In this document: positions 7,557 to 15,112 of the stretch, piece by piece
How positions within the stretch are numbered: the stretch's first letter is position 1
Layout: every line of letters begins with the position of its first letter
Program-made: the position numbers and the translations under genes
Notes under the pieces: model-generated
Told to the model about the DNA's origin: nothing
Seen by the model: the letters and a program-made list of their open reading frames with translations, nothing else
The model's database searches: none
From: JANNFX01 sp031380225
Lineage (GTDB): Bacteria > Pseudomonadota > Alphaproteobacteria > Rhizobiales > Hyphomicrobiaceae
Reading direction: 5' to 3'
DNA: 18,956 bases
NCBI GenBank assembly: GCA_031380225.1
Contig: JANNFX010000196.1
Location: forward strand, 1 to 18,956

Positions 7557-10361
7557 ATGGCATACATGGTGTTTGGTTTGATCCTGCCGTTGCTGCCACT
7601 CTTGGTGGCGGTAGCGGCGCTGATCAGAACCATCGGCCTCAAAGACCGGCTACTGCGCATGGAAGGGCAGCTCGAACGCATCTCGAGCGACCTCGACTGG
7701 ATGCGTGTCGAACGCAAGTCTGATCCGGGACGCGAGGACACACCAAAGCCCGCTACCACGCCAGCCTCGACACGCGACCTGCCGCAAAGCACGGCTGCTG
7801 ACGCCACGAAGACTGATCCAATGCAATCAGGCGCCATCCAGCGGGACGCGTCCAGACCAGGTCCCCCAACAACAGAGCAGCCGGCGTCTGAGGCCATGCC
7901 TCGCATAGAGTCCCCGCGCGCTCCGCCTCCTGCGCCACCAAAGACCGAGAGCTTCGAAGAACGCCTCGGAACCCAATGGGCAGTGTGGGCCGGTGGCGTC
8001 GCGCTCGCACTCGGTGGATTGTTCCTGGTTCGATACTCGATCGAAGCCGGCCTCCTTGGCCCAGGCGTGCGTGTCATCCTCGGCGCGCTGTTAGCGGCGG
8101 GTCTGGTTGCAACCGCGGAATGGATGCGGCGTGGCGATGTGCAGATCCCAATTGATACCTTGCCGCACGCGCATATCCCGAGTGTGCTGACCGCCGCTGG
8201 CACCATCGTCGCCTTCGGCACAATTTATGCGGCCCACGCACTCTATGATTTTATCGGCCCAGCGCTGGCATTCATTCTGCTCGGTGCGGTTGGCATCGTC
8301 ACCATGCTCGCCGCCGCCATTCATGGACCCGCTTTAGCTGGCATTGGGCTAGCCGGTTCGTTGCTGACACCGATGCTGGTGACATCGCATTCACCCAATT
8401 TCTGGTCGCTCACCGTTTACTTGGCCGTTGTCGCCGCCGCAGCCTATGGCCTGGCGCGGGCCCGGACATGGTTGTGGCTGGCGATGTCGGCTGTTGCTGG
8501 CGCCAGCTTCTGGGGCCTGCTGATGATCGGCCGCGTGTCGGGCACGCTGTTCTCAACGGGTGACACGTCGTTGACCGATCCGGCGGCCGTGCATGCGTTG
8601 CTGCAACTGGCTTTGGCGGCTGGCTTCATGGCCTATCAACCACATCAGGGCACACGCGACGAGGCGGCCGAACCCGATTGGATTGCGAGCGCAGCCTTGG
8701 CCACCATGACGGTGCTCGTCTGTTGTTTCCTAACTGCCGTGTCGTTCGACTATTGGGGCTGGATGCCGGTTGCGCTGCTCGCTATCGCGACACTGGTGGC
8801 AACGGGCTGGCTGGTAGCGCCGGCGGCAGTTGCCTTGTGTCTCGGTGGGCTTGTGGCATTGGTGGCAGTGCTCGTCTGGCCGGGGCTCAGTCTGCCACCC
8901 GACAAGACACTGTTGATGCCCTACGCGGCTGCCGTGCTGCGACTGCCGGAAAATATTTCGAGCTTCATTACCTTTGCGATGATGACGACACTGGTCCCAG
9001 CGGCGGCCGCCGCTCTTAGGCTGTGGCGCGGGCCACTGTTGCCGGAACGAACCAGTGGGCTCTATGCGCTGGCCGCAACTGTGCCGGCGCTGCTGGCTTT
9101 GATCCTCGCCTATCTGCGCGTCACGCAGTTCGATACCTCGCTGCACTTTGCACTTGCCGGAGTGGCACTGGCGGCAGCGTTTGCCATTTGCGCCGATCGC
9201 TTCAATAAAGCCGACGACGCCTATTCGGTGCCAACCTATAATCTTGCGGCCGGAGCGTTTGCCGCCGCATCGATTGCAGCCCTCGCCTTCGCACTCGTCG
9301 TCAGTCTCGATCGCGGATACTTGACGGTTGCCTTGGCGCTCGCAGCGCTTGGAACAGCTTACGTTGCGTCACTCCGGGATATCCGCCTGTTGCGATATGC
9401 GGTAGTCGCGCTTGGCGGAATGGTGCTGGCACGCATCGCATGGGACCCGCGCATCATGGGCTCCGGCGTGGGATCGCTGCCGGTCTTGAATTGGCTCCTG
9501 ATCGGCTATGGCGTTCCGGCAGCAGCATTCGCATTGGCTGCGCGCTTGTTAGAGCGACGCGCCAGCGATGACTTGCCGGTCCGGCTGTCAGACGCGCTGG
9601 CTGTTCTCTTCACCGGCTTGTTGGCGTTCTTCCAAATCCGTCACTTGACCAACGGCGGCGACGTTTTCCACATTGGCAGCGGGCACGTCGAAGCCGGATT
9701 GATGACGCTGGTCAGCGTCGGCTTGTCGTATGTGATGGCGAAATTGCATCTCGGCAAAGCCAACCCGGTCTTCGATATCGCCGCGACACTATTTGGCGCA
9801 ATATCGATTGCCTTTGCGGCCTTCGGCCTGCTGTTCGCCGCCAACCCGTACTTCACTGGCGACGCTATCAGCGGGAGCCCCATTATTTCGTCACTGCTGA
9901 CGGCATACTTGTTGCCGGGTGTGGCGGCGCTATTCGTTGCCCGTCATGCGCGCAATCTCCGGCCTGAGTGGTTCACCCGCGCGGCTGGAATTCTGGCTGT
10001 GTCCTTGATCTTCCTCTACGTCACGCTTGAAATTCGCCACATCTTTAAGGGCCCGCAAATCGAGCAATGGCTCGGCACGTCGGATGCTGAAAGCTGGGCC
10101 CATTCGGCGGCCTGGCTGCTGCTCGGAATACTATTTTTGGCTTACGGATTGCTGCGTGGCTCGCTTGAAGCCCGCATTGCGTCCGGCGCGCTCATTGTAC
10201 TTGCAGCGTTAAAGGTGACGCTGTTTGATCTGGCTGGTATCGGCGGCTTCTGGCGTGCCGCATCGTTCCTCTGCCTCGGTGCCGTGCTGATCGGCATCGG
10301 CTTGGTCTATCAGAAATTCGTGTTTGCGAAGCCGTTAGGCGAGCCCGGAGGCAAGACATAA
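7557..10361 (+). CDS. DUF2339 family multi-spanning membrane protein
   Basis: I place the start at ATG 7557 (934 residues), with GGGGA about 10 bases upstream. The frame extends back to 7215, but that part is non-conserved and crosses a terminator. Residues 4-26 are a first membrane helix, about 30-55 a short coiled coil, and about 56-130 a Pro/Ala/Thr-rich linker. The family hallmark follows: ESFEERLGTQWAVWAGGVAL (about 131-150), then GGLFLVRYSIEAGLLGPGVR in shorter pieces. From there to the end the protein is an almost unbroken series of hydrophobic helices, by eye more than 20. The function of DUF2339 proteins is not established; they are large inner-membrane proteins of many proteobacteria. 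It stands alone as a transcription unit, between a terminator upstream and a hairpin with T-run downstream. Confidence 0.9.
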   Translation: MAYMVFGLILPLLPLLVAVAALIRTIGLKDRLLRMEGQLERISSDLDWMRVERKSDPGREDTPKPATTPASTRDLPQSTAADATKTDPMQSGAIQRDASRPGPPTTEQPASEAMPRIESPRAPPPAPPKTESFEERLGTQWAVWAGGVALALGGLFLVRYSIEAGLLGPGVRVILGALLAAGLVATAEWMRRGDVQIPIDTLPHAHIPSVLTAAGTIVAFGTIYAAHALYDFIGPALAFILLGAVGIVTMLAAAIHGPALAGIGLAGSLLTPMLVTSHSPNFWSLTVYLAVVAAAAYGLARARTWLWLAMSAVAGASFWGLLMIGRVSGTLFSTGDTSLTDPAAVHALLQLALAAGFMAYQPHQGTRDEAAEPDWIASAALATMTVLVCCFLTAVSFDYWGWMPVALLAIATLVATGWLVAPAAVALCLGGLVALVAVLVWPGLSLPPDKTLLMPYAAAVLRLPENISSFITFAMMTTLVPAAAAALRLWRGPLLPERTSGLYALAATVPALLALILAYLRVTQFDTSLHFALAGVALAAAFAICADRFNKADDAYSVPTYNLAAGAFAAASIAALAFALVVSLDRGYLTVALALAALGTAYVASLRDIRLLRYAVVALGGMVLARIAWDPRIMGSGVGSLPVLNWLLIGYGVPAAAFALAARLLERRASDDLPVRLSDALAVLFTGLLAFFQIRHLTNGGDVFHIGSGHVEAGLMTLVSVGLSYVMAKLHLGKANPVFDIAATLFGAISIAFAAFGLLFAANPYFTGDAISGSPIISSLLTAYLLPGVAALFVARHARNLRPEWFTRAAGILAVSLIFLYVTLEIRHIFKGPQIEQWLGTSDAESWAHSAAWLLLGILFLAYGLLRGSLEARIASGALIVLAALKVTLFDLAGIGGFWRAASFLCLGAVLIGIGLVYQKFVFAKPLGEPGGKT

Positions 10362-10362
10362 C

Positions 10363-10393
10363 AGGCGGCCATGTATAGCCGCTTGGCATTTTT
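10363..10393 (+). terminator. Probable terminator after the DUF2339 gene
   Basis: The stem AGGCGGC (10363-10369) pairs with GCCGCTT (10378-10384), including one G-T pair, around an 8-base loop. A five-T run follows at 10389-10393, after a 4-base gap. It starts 2 bases after the DUF2339 stop codon. The stem is short, so strength is uncertain. Confidence 0.5.
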
Positions 10394-10507
10394 AAACCCA
10401 TGCCCGTGACCAGGATTTAACCAACATAACCCTGGTTCCCCCCGGAACAGCGCCACCCTGCCCTTCCCAGTATTTTGACCCATCACCTTTCAACGGAGGC
10501 ATGGGCG

Positions 10508-11341
10508 ATGAGCGGCAAGGATCATTCTTACAGGGTTGGCAACGGCACTACGGCCGTATTGCTGATCCATGGTCTGTGCAGCAGCCCAACGGAGATGCGT
10601 TACATCGCCAACGGCCTCGCTCGCCAAGGCTACACGGTTTATTGCCCCGAACTCGCCGGTCACGGCAGCGGCGCAGCAGGCCTCAAATCAACGACTTGGC
10701 AGGACTGGTACGCCAGTGCTGAAGCGGCCCTCCTTGAACTCGCCAAATCCCATGACACTGTACTGGTCGGCGGCCTATCGACGGGCGCCGTTCTGGCCTT
10801 GATGCTGGGGGCGCGGCACCCGACCTTGGTTAAGGCATTGGCCCTCTATTCCCCGACGCTTTGGCTCACCGGCTGGCGGGTTCCGCTTCGCGCCAAGTTC
10901 TTCAATCTGGTGCGTTTCCGCGCCTTGGCCAGCCTGTTCAGCTTCCCCTCGCCGCAACAGTTCGGCATTAAGGATGACCGTCTCCGGCAGTTCTTGTCGG
11001 CTGCCATGCAAGGCGCCGGTCTCGCGGTTTCGACCCCGGGCGAGGCCCTTCTCGAGCGCCGCCGCCTGGTCGACGCGGCCTGCGCCGTTGTTGCCACGAT
11101 CACGCAGCCGGTGCTGATCCTGCACCCGCGCGAGGACGACTATGCCGGTCTCGATAATGCCACCTACCTGCAGACCAATCTTGGCGGGACGGTTGATTTG
11201 GTGGTCTTGGACGATTGCTACCACCTAATCACGGTCGACCGGCAGCGCGACGTGGTTCTTGAGCGGACCGTGGCCTTTGCCGCCCGAGTCACGGTGGAGC
11301 GCCCGGCCAACGTCCGGTATTTAAGCGATGCAGCTGCTTAA
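10508..11341 (+). CDS. Alpha/beta hydrolase, carboxylesterase/monoacylglycerol-lipase-like
   Basis: The start at ATG 10508 follows GGAGG with 8 bases spacing and gives 277 residues. A TTG 33 bases earlier is in frame but lies upstream of that ribosome site. The alpha/beta-hydrolase parts are complete: oxyanion segment LLIHGLCSSP (His21-Gly-Leu), nucleophile elbow GGLSTG with Ser91, acid residue Asp210 or Asp211 in HPREDDYAGL, and His239 in DDCYHLITVDRQRD. The last motif and the following ERTVAF helix resemble the end of Est30-type carboxylesterases, where 'HLxTxDxxxD' carries the catalytic His. A short lid region lies at about 120-170. No signal peptide is seen, so the enzyme is likely cytoplasmic. 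The natural ester substrate cannot be predicted. It lies between two unrelated genes with its own ribosome site, so probably monocistronic. Confidence 0.88.
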   Translation: MSGKDHSYRVGNGTTAVLLIHGLCSSPTEMRYIANGLARQGYTVYCPELAGHGSGAAGLKSTTWQDWYASAEAALLELAKSHDTVLVGGLSTGAVLALMLGARHPTLVKALALYSPTLWLTGWRVPLRAKFFNLVRFRALASLFSFPSPQQFGIKDDRLRQFLSAAMQGAGLAVSTPGEALLERRRLVDAACAVVATITQPVLILHPREDDYAGLDNATYLQTNLGGTVDLVVLDDCYHLITVDRQRDVVLERTVAFAARVTVERPANVRYLSDAAA

Positions 11342-11507
11342 CTTGCTGTTTGTCAGTCGTTTTTAGGAATAGGCGGAGTCCGTTTCAATCCTGTTCCGCC
11401 GGGAACAGCGAGCCCTTACAAAGAGACGCATATTGCCCTCCATGGACGAGCCGTTGGCGGCGAGCCCACCAGCATCAAAGCAAACCCTTAAGGGATGGAG
11501 AAAACCA

Positions 11508-12281
11508 ATGGCCTCGAAATTCACACTCGCTCTGACCGCCCTCATCGCTGCCGGCAGCATGACCGCCGTCCAAACCCACGAAGCCCGCGCCGGCAACGGT
11601 ATCGGCCTCGGTGTCGGCCTTGGCATCCTCGCCATCGGCGCCATGGCCGCTGCCTCGCAGAACAGCGCGCCGCGCAGCAGCCAACCGCGCCGCCAAGCCC
11701 AGGGCAACTCACACTCCAAGCAGGCCGCCAAGGCTCGCGCAGCAGCCAAGGCTGACGCTCAAGCAGAAGCCCGTCAGCAGGCCAACGCAAAGGCCGAAGC
11801 CGAAGCCCGGTACGCCGCCGCGCAGCGCGAGAAGGCCGCCGATGCCCGCCGCGAACAAATTGCTGCTGCCAAGGCAAAAGAAGCCCGTTACGCAGCCCTC
11901 GAACGCGAAAAGGCCGCCGCTGCCAAGTCCGAAGCGACCGCTGCAGCAAAGGTTGAAGCACCGAAAGTTGAAACGGCGGCAACCACGCCGGCTGCCAATG
12001 CCACCAAGGCCGCTCCGGCGACGACCACCGAAACGGCCACCACGCCGGTTACGAGCTCGTACGTTGCCACGCCTTCGAACGCCGCTCTGATGACCCGGGT
12101 TGAAAGCGAGCAGGACGCCGCTGCAAACACGGCCGAGACGAAGTCCGCTGAACCAGTGACGACGGCTTCCATTACTGAGACCGCTCCGACGGCCAAGGAA
12201 ACCGCCGCAGCTGAAGGCACTGGCGACTGCAAGCGCTTCATCCCAGCCGTCGGTGTCACCATCTCGGTGGCCTGCGAGTAA
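11508..12281 (+). CDS. Exported Ala/Lys/Glu-rich repeat protein with C-terminal two-cysteine motif
   Basis: Starting at ATG 11508 (GGAG 9 bases upstream) gives 257 residues. An in-frame ATG at 11433 would bury the signal peptide. A signal peptide ends at EARA (residue 28). A Gly-rich hydrophobic stretch, GIGLGVGLGILAIGAMAAAS (31-50), follows and could act as a glycine zipper. Residues about 70-150 form an Ala/Lys/Glu/Arg-rich, presumably helical rod with two consecutive 26-residue units, each beginning EARYAA (99-124 and 125-150). Residues 150-235 are a Thr/Ala/Pro-rich linker. The end, CKRFIPAVGVTISVACE (241-257), has two cysteines nine residues apart that could form a disulfide. I do not recognise the family; the architecture suggests a periplasmic or surface protein. 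A terminator follows 36 bases downstream. Confidence 0.8.
   Translation: MASKFTLALTALIAAGSMTAVQTHEARAGNGIGLGVGLGILAIGAMAAASQNSAPRSSQPRRQAQGNSHSKQAAKARAAAKADAQAEARQQANAKAEAEARYAAAQREKAADARREQIAAAKAKEARYAALEREKAAAAKSEATAAAKVEAPKVETAATTPAANATKAAPATTTETATTPVTSSYVATPSNAALMTRVESEQDAAANTAETKSAEPVTTASITETAPTAKETAAAEGTGDCKRFIPAVGVTISVACE
11802..11957 (+). repeat. Two tandem 26-codon repeats inside the exported Ala-rich protein
   Basis: Residues 99-124 and 125-150 align without gaps. Both begin EARYAA, share REKAA at positions 8-12 and carry an AAAK near the end. The DNA copies have diverged more than the protein pattern, so this is an old internal duplication. The 26-residue period would fit a helical rod. 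Confidence 0.75.
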
Positions 12282-12316
12282 GCCCAAGCGTAACGAAATT
12301 TCTCATATCGAAATTC

Positions 12317-12347
12317 ACGCCGCGAGCCCAAAACTCGCGGCGTTCTT
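12317..12347 (+). terminator. Rho-independent terminator after the exported Ala-rich protein
   Basis: A perfect 10-bp GC-rich stem, ACGCCGCGAG (12317-12326) with CTCGCGGCGT (12334-12343), has the 7-base loop CCCAAAA. It is followed by a weak T-rich tail (TTCTT). It lies 36 bases after the stop codon and well before the DUF768 ribosome site. The interrupted T-run is the only weak point. Confidence 0.65.
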
Positions 12348-12450
12348 GCGTGGTGATTTTACGCCGGTTCTCCGTTTGAAATCTGACTCTGCTGCCGGTG
12401 GTGCCAGCCCGCAATTTCGTGATATGCTTTGAACAAAGCAGGAGAGCGTC

Positions 12451-12711
12451 ATGAGCGATCGCGCCAACAAATTCCTAGAAGCTTGGGTGACGGAAAACGT
12501 CTCGACGGTGTCTGCCGAGGACCAGCCGGCAACGGCTGAAAGCCTTGCAACACTATGTATTGCCGACGCGCTGAGAGCTGGAATTTCCGAAGACCAGCTA
12601 CGGGACGCCTCTTCAGAGATCTTCGACGGCGATTTGATTTCATACATGTCGGGAGCCATCGATGCGGCTGCTTTGGCTGACTTAGAAGCAATCACGAAGC
12701 AGGATGACTGA
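12451..12711 (+). CDS. DUF768 family small protein
   Basis: This 86-residue acidic protein starts at ATG 12451, behind AGGAGA with good spacing. It has no signal peptide or membrane helix. The beginning, MSDRANKFLEAWVTENV, matches the opening pattern of DUF768 proteins known mainly from Mesorhizobium and relatives, and the predicted all-helical composition agrees. That family has no established function. It stands between a terminator upstream and the intergenic repeat region downstream, so it is most likely expressed alone. The family assignment rests on memory of the N-terminal pattern and overall size. Confidence 0.72.
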   Translation: MSDRANKFLEAWVTENVSTVSAEDQPATAESLATLCIADALRAGISEDQLRDASSEIFDGDLISYMSGAIDAAALADLEAITKQDD

Positions 12712-12858
12712 TCCTGCCTATCGGCCAAATGGTGACAAGCCCCGGGGTGATAATTGCGGGTGCGGGAGCGGCGGCTGCATGGTGTCATGTGCCGAATGCT
12801 CTACACATGCCTTCGGCGCATGGTCCCGGATCAAGTTTGTCGAACTTGAAATTGTCGT

Positions 12859-12972
12859 CTCAAGTCTCGTCATCCCCGCCTTGGGCGGGGATCCGTCCTG
12901 TCAGACATTTGTGTGTGGCGATAACCATGATGACTTGAGGCTTGACGGTTCCCCGCCTGTGCGGGGATGACG
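12859..12972. repeat. REP-like paired palindromic intergenic element (CGTCATCCCCGC type)
   Basis: The left half carries CGTCATCCCCGC at 12868-12879, with a hairpin ATCCCCGCC (12872-12880), TTG, GGCGGGGAT (12884-12892). The right half carries CCCCGC (12951-12956), CTGT, GCGGGG (12961-12966) and ends with GCGGGGATGACG (12961-12972), the exact reverse complement of the left 12-mer. Within the left flank, CTCAAGTC (12859-12866) is also repeated inverted as GACTTGAG (12932-12939). Short intergenic elements with the outer sequence CGTCATCCCCGC occur widely in alphaproteobacterial chromosomes. Two inverted units about 80 bases apart give a BIME-like arrangement. It may also help end transcription from the DUF768 gene. 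Confidence 0.7.
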
Positions 12973-13071
12973 GCATTGGGTGGATTGGCGTGCGTGTTGA
13001 AACATCGAAACGCGCATCGAACTTAATCATCACTCGAAATTCCCAAAAAAAATAGAATCGCGAAAGTTGTC

Positions 13072-13099
13072 CCCGCGCGGTCCCTTTTACCGGCGCGGG
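13072..13099. repeat. GC-rich hairpin upstream of xseB
   Basis: CCCGCGC (13072-13078) pairs with GCGCGGG (13093-13099), and GGT/ACC can continue the stem with one bulged G around the loop CCCTTTT. No T-run follows on +. On the minus strand an eight-T tract appears only about 20 bases beyond the stem, too far for a typical terminator. It lies 125 bases before xseB, so it may be a leader structure or another repeat. Role unknown. Confidence 0.4.
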
Positions 13100-13223
13100 C
13101 CCGAACGCATGGGGATAAGTTACTCAAATGCTCTGGGACCCGTGCGGGCCGTTATACCATCCTTCCTCTCGCCGCAAAGTCTCTGCTAACGTCGGCACAT
13201 TCCGAATCAACCGGTTGACCTCA

Positions 13224-13487
13224 ATGACAAAAATAGCACCCACAAAGCACGCCGACGTCAAAGACATGGCCTTCGAGCGCGCACTGAAAGAACTGGAGAC
13301 GATCGTCTCCAGACTTGAGCGCGGCGATGTCGAATTGGAGGAAAGCATTGCCATATATGAGCGCGGCGAGGTGCTGCGCGACCACTGTGACCGGCTCCTG
13401 AAATTGGCCGAAGCCAAAGTCGAACGGTTGACGTTCGCCGCCGACGGCACACCGAAAGGCACGCAGCCGCTCGACGACGGTGTCTAG
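13224..13487 (+). CDS. xseB: Exodeoxyribonuclease VII small subunit
   Basis: The chosen ATG at 13224 gives 87 residues, the usual size for XseB. An earlier ATG at 13128 would add 32 residues without family likeness. The core FERALKELETIVSRLERGD (residues 17-35), then LEESIAIYERG, carries the two-helix pattern of this subunit. Several XseB chains bind one XseA catalytic chain; the complex degrades single-stranded DNA to acid-insoluble and then acid-soluble oligonucleotides and takes part in repair. xseA is not nearby, which is normal. The frequent alphaproteobacterial neighbour dxs is absent. A weak ribosome site precedes the start. A TRAP binding-protein gene follows after 268 bases. Confidence 0.93.
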   Translation: MTKIAPTKHADVKDMAFERALKELETIVSRLERGDVELEESIAIYERGEVLRDHCDRLLKLAEAKVERLTFAADGTPKGTQPLDDGV

Positions 13488-13755
13488 TTGGAGCGCTTGC
13501 CCGGCGATCGCAACGCCATCTTCACGGCCAGCATGTCAGCCGGTTCAAGCCGTAATTTTGTGCGGCGTTTGAATATCCAGCCGCTTGTCAATTCAACCCC
13601 ACTGGGCATCACAGAAATCCGGAAAAGAATGGATCATACCACCCTGGCTGACGCGCCAAATAATGGTCTCGACGCTGGCGCTGTGCTCACTCATAATAGC
13701 CTCGCACGCAAAATCATCACTGCCGGAATCTGAACTGGGCGCACAGGGGGACCGA

Positions 13756-14889
13756 GTGACAGGCCTACATCGCCGCAAATTTCTACAGTCAGCTGCAACG
13801 GGCGGCGCCGCACTGGCTGCGTCATCGATTGGCGCGCCAGCAATTGCCGACAGCGCGCCAGTCTTACACTGGCGCATGACGTCGAGCTTTCCGCCGTCTC
13901 TCGATACCATCCACGGTGCCGGCAAAGTGTTCTGTGACACGGTTTCGGCAATGACGGACGGCAAGTTCAAGATCCAACTGTTCGCGGCCGGCGAAATTGT
14001 CGGCGGCCTGCAGGCGGCGGATGCGGTGACTGATGGCACGGTCGAAAGTTGCCACACGGCGTCATACTACTATTGGGGCAAAGACCCGACGTTCGCACTT
14101 GCCACCGGCATTCCCTTCGGCATCAATTCGCGCATGCAGAACGCTTGGATGTACGAAGGCGGCGGCATCGAACTGATGAATGAATTCTATCAAAAATATA
14201 ACATCTACGGCCTGCCGGGCGGCAACTCTGGCGCGCAAATGGGCGGCTGGTACCGCCACGAGATCAACAAGCCTGACGATTGGAAGGGCCTCAAAATCCG
14301 CATCGGCGGCTTCGGCGGCAAGGTGATGGCTAAGCTTGGCGCGGTGCCCCAACAGATCGCCGCTGGCGATATTTATCCGTCGCTTGAGAAAGGCACCATC
14401 GATGCCGCAGAATGGGTCGGGCCTTATGACGATGAGAAGCTCGGCTTCTACCGGGTCGCCAAATACTACTATTATCCCGGTTGGTGGGAGGGGCAAGCGA
14501 TGCTGCACTTCTTCTTCAATCTCACCAAATGGAATGAGTTGCCGAAGACCTATCAAGCGATACTGAAAAGTGCCGCGCAGACCGCGAACACGGTGATGCA
14601 GGCGCGATACGACATGCTGAACCCGGCAGCGTTACGGCGGCTCGTGAAAGCTGGCGCAATTTTGCGGCCGTTCTCAGAAGAAGTTCTCGACGCCTGCTAC
14701 AAAGCGTCGAATGAGGTTTATGCAGAACTCAGCGCCGCCAATTCAAATTTCAAAAAAGCCTACGATGCGATGACTGCCGTCAGGGCCGAAAACTATCTCT
14801 GGTTCCAATTGTCCGAGCACACCATGGACACCTATATGATGATCCAGCAACGAAAGGGGAGCCTGCCGGTCGGAACTGGGGGAACGTGA
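13756..14889 (+). CDS. takP: TRAP transporter substrate-binding protein, TakP-like (DctP family)
   Basis: I choose GTG 13756 (AGGGGGA 5 bases upstream), giving 377 residues that begin with a Tat-type signal: twin Arg6-Arg7 in HRRKFL, a hydrophobic Ala-rich run, and probable cleavage at AIA-DSA (residue 31). The frame continues upstream to 13585, but that part is not conserved. The mature protein follows Rhodobacter TakP closely, including 'WRMTSSFPPSLDTIHG', 'SYYYWGKDPTFALATGIPF', 'PGGNSGAQMGGWYRHEIN', 'AAEWVGPYDDEKLGFY' and 'YYYYPGWWEGQ'. TakP is a periplasmic dimer that binds 2-oxoacids such as pyruvate together with a sodium ion; the same ligand class is plausible here but unproven. No dctQ or dctM membrane genes are in the window, so the binding protein is orphan locally. 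The symbol reflects family likeness only. Confidence 0.9.
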   Translation: MTGLHRRKFLQSAATGGAALAASSIGAPAIADSAPVLHWRMTSSFPPSLDTIHGAGKVFCDTVSAMTDGKFKIQLFAAGEIVGGLQAADAVTDGTVESCHTASYYYWGKDPTFALATGIPFGINSRMQNAWMYEGGGIELMNEFYQKYNIYGLPGGNSGAQMGGWYRHEINKPDDWKGLKIRIGGFGGKVMAKLGAVPQQIAAGDIYPSLEKGTIDAAEWVGPYDDEKLGFYRVAKYYYYPGWWEGQAMLHFFFNLTKWNELPKTYQAILKSAAQTANTVMQARYDMLNPAALRRLVKAGAILRPFSEEVLDACYKASNEVYAELSAANSNFKKAYDAMTAVRAENYLWFQLSEHTMDTYMMIQQRKGSLPVGTGGT

Positions 14890-14976
14890 TCGCCTTCGGA
14901 AAAACAAAAGAACTTATGCGCTGCGACTATTTCTGAGTCAGACATCAGGCCAGTCTCAGCAACTGACCGGCATATC

Positions 14977-15029
14977 ATACCAACCTGCGCAGATACTGAC
15001 TCTTGTTTTAGCTGCGCGCAGGTTGGTAT
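14977..15029. repeat. Inverted-repeat element A (14-bp arms)
   Basis: ATACCAACCTGCGC (14977-14990) is exactly complementary to GCGCAGGTTGGTAT (15016-15029), with 25 bases between. It starts 87 bases after the TakP-like stop. No T-run follows directly on +, where TTCTCCTTTG appears, so it is a poor terminator. It shares its outer ten bases with the neighbouring element B. Confidence 0.8.
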
Positions 15030-15074
15030 TCTCCTTTGTTTGCGCGCGGCCGCCCCACCAACCCCGCGCGCGGT

Positions 15075-15112
15075 TACCAACCTTCATGGGTCAGCACCCA
15101 TGAAGGTTGGTA
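15075..15112. repeat. Inverted-repeat element B (17-bp perfect hairpin)
   Basis: TACCAACCTTCATGGGT (15075-15091) and ACCCATGAAGGTTGGTA (15096-15112) form a perfect 17-bp stem with the loop CAGC. It abuts the higA stop codon, and the next base (T15113) belongs both to the shared end sequence AGGTTGGTAT and to the stop codon complement. Without a T-run it is not a standard terminator, but it could stabilise the 3' end of the higBA transcript. Confidence 0.85.

Larger units (their letters stand above)
12712..13223. other. 512-base intergenic region with repeats, no convincing gene
   Basis: The first 145 bases show nothing recognisable. A paired palindromic element follows at about 12859-12972, then an AT-rich patch with an A8 run (about 13024-13070), and a GC-rich hairpin at 13072-13099. 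An 88-codon frame from 12704 runs straight through the palindromic element and has no family likeness. Confidence 0.6.

Noticed and set aside
11542..12287. Long minus-strand open frames opposite the Ala-rich gene
   Set aside because: They are Arg/Gly/Cys-rich by-products of the biased composition of the plus-strand gene and lack ribosome sites.
12704..12970. 88-codon open frame overlapping the end of the DUF768 gene
   Set aside because: It runs through both halves of the palindromic repeat (VIPALGGDPS is the translated repeat) and has no family likeness.
13488..13733. 81-codon TTG-started frame directly after the xseB stop
   Set aside because: No ribosome site, no recognisable composition or domain; it is probably non-coding space before the TakP-like gene.
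13585..13755. 57-codon upstream extension of the TakP-like gene
   Set aside because: It would place the twin-arginine signal internally. GTG 13756 has AGGGGGA upstream and gives the normal length.
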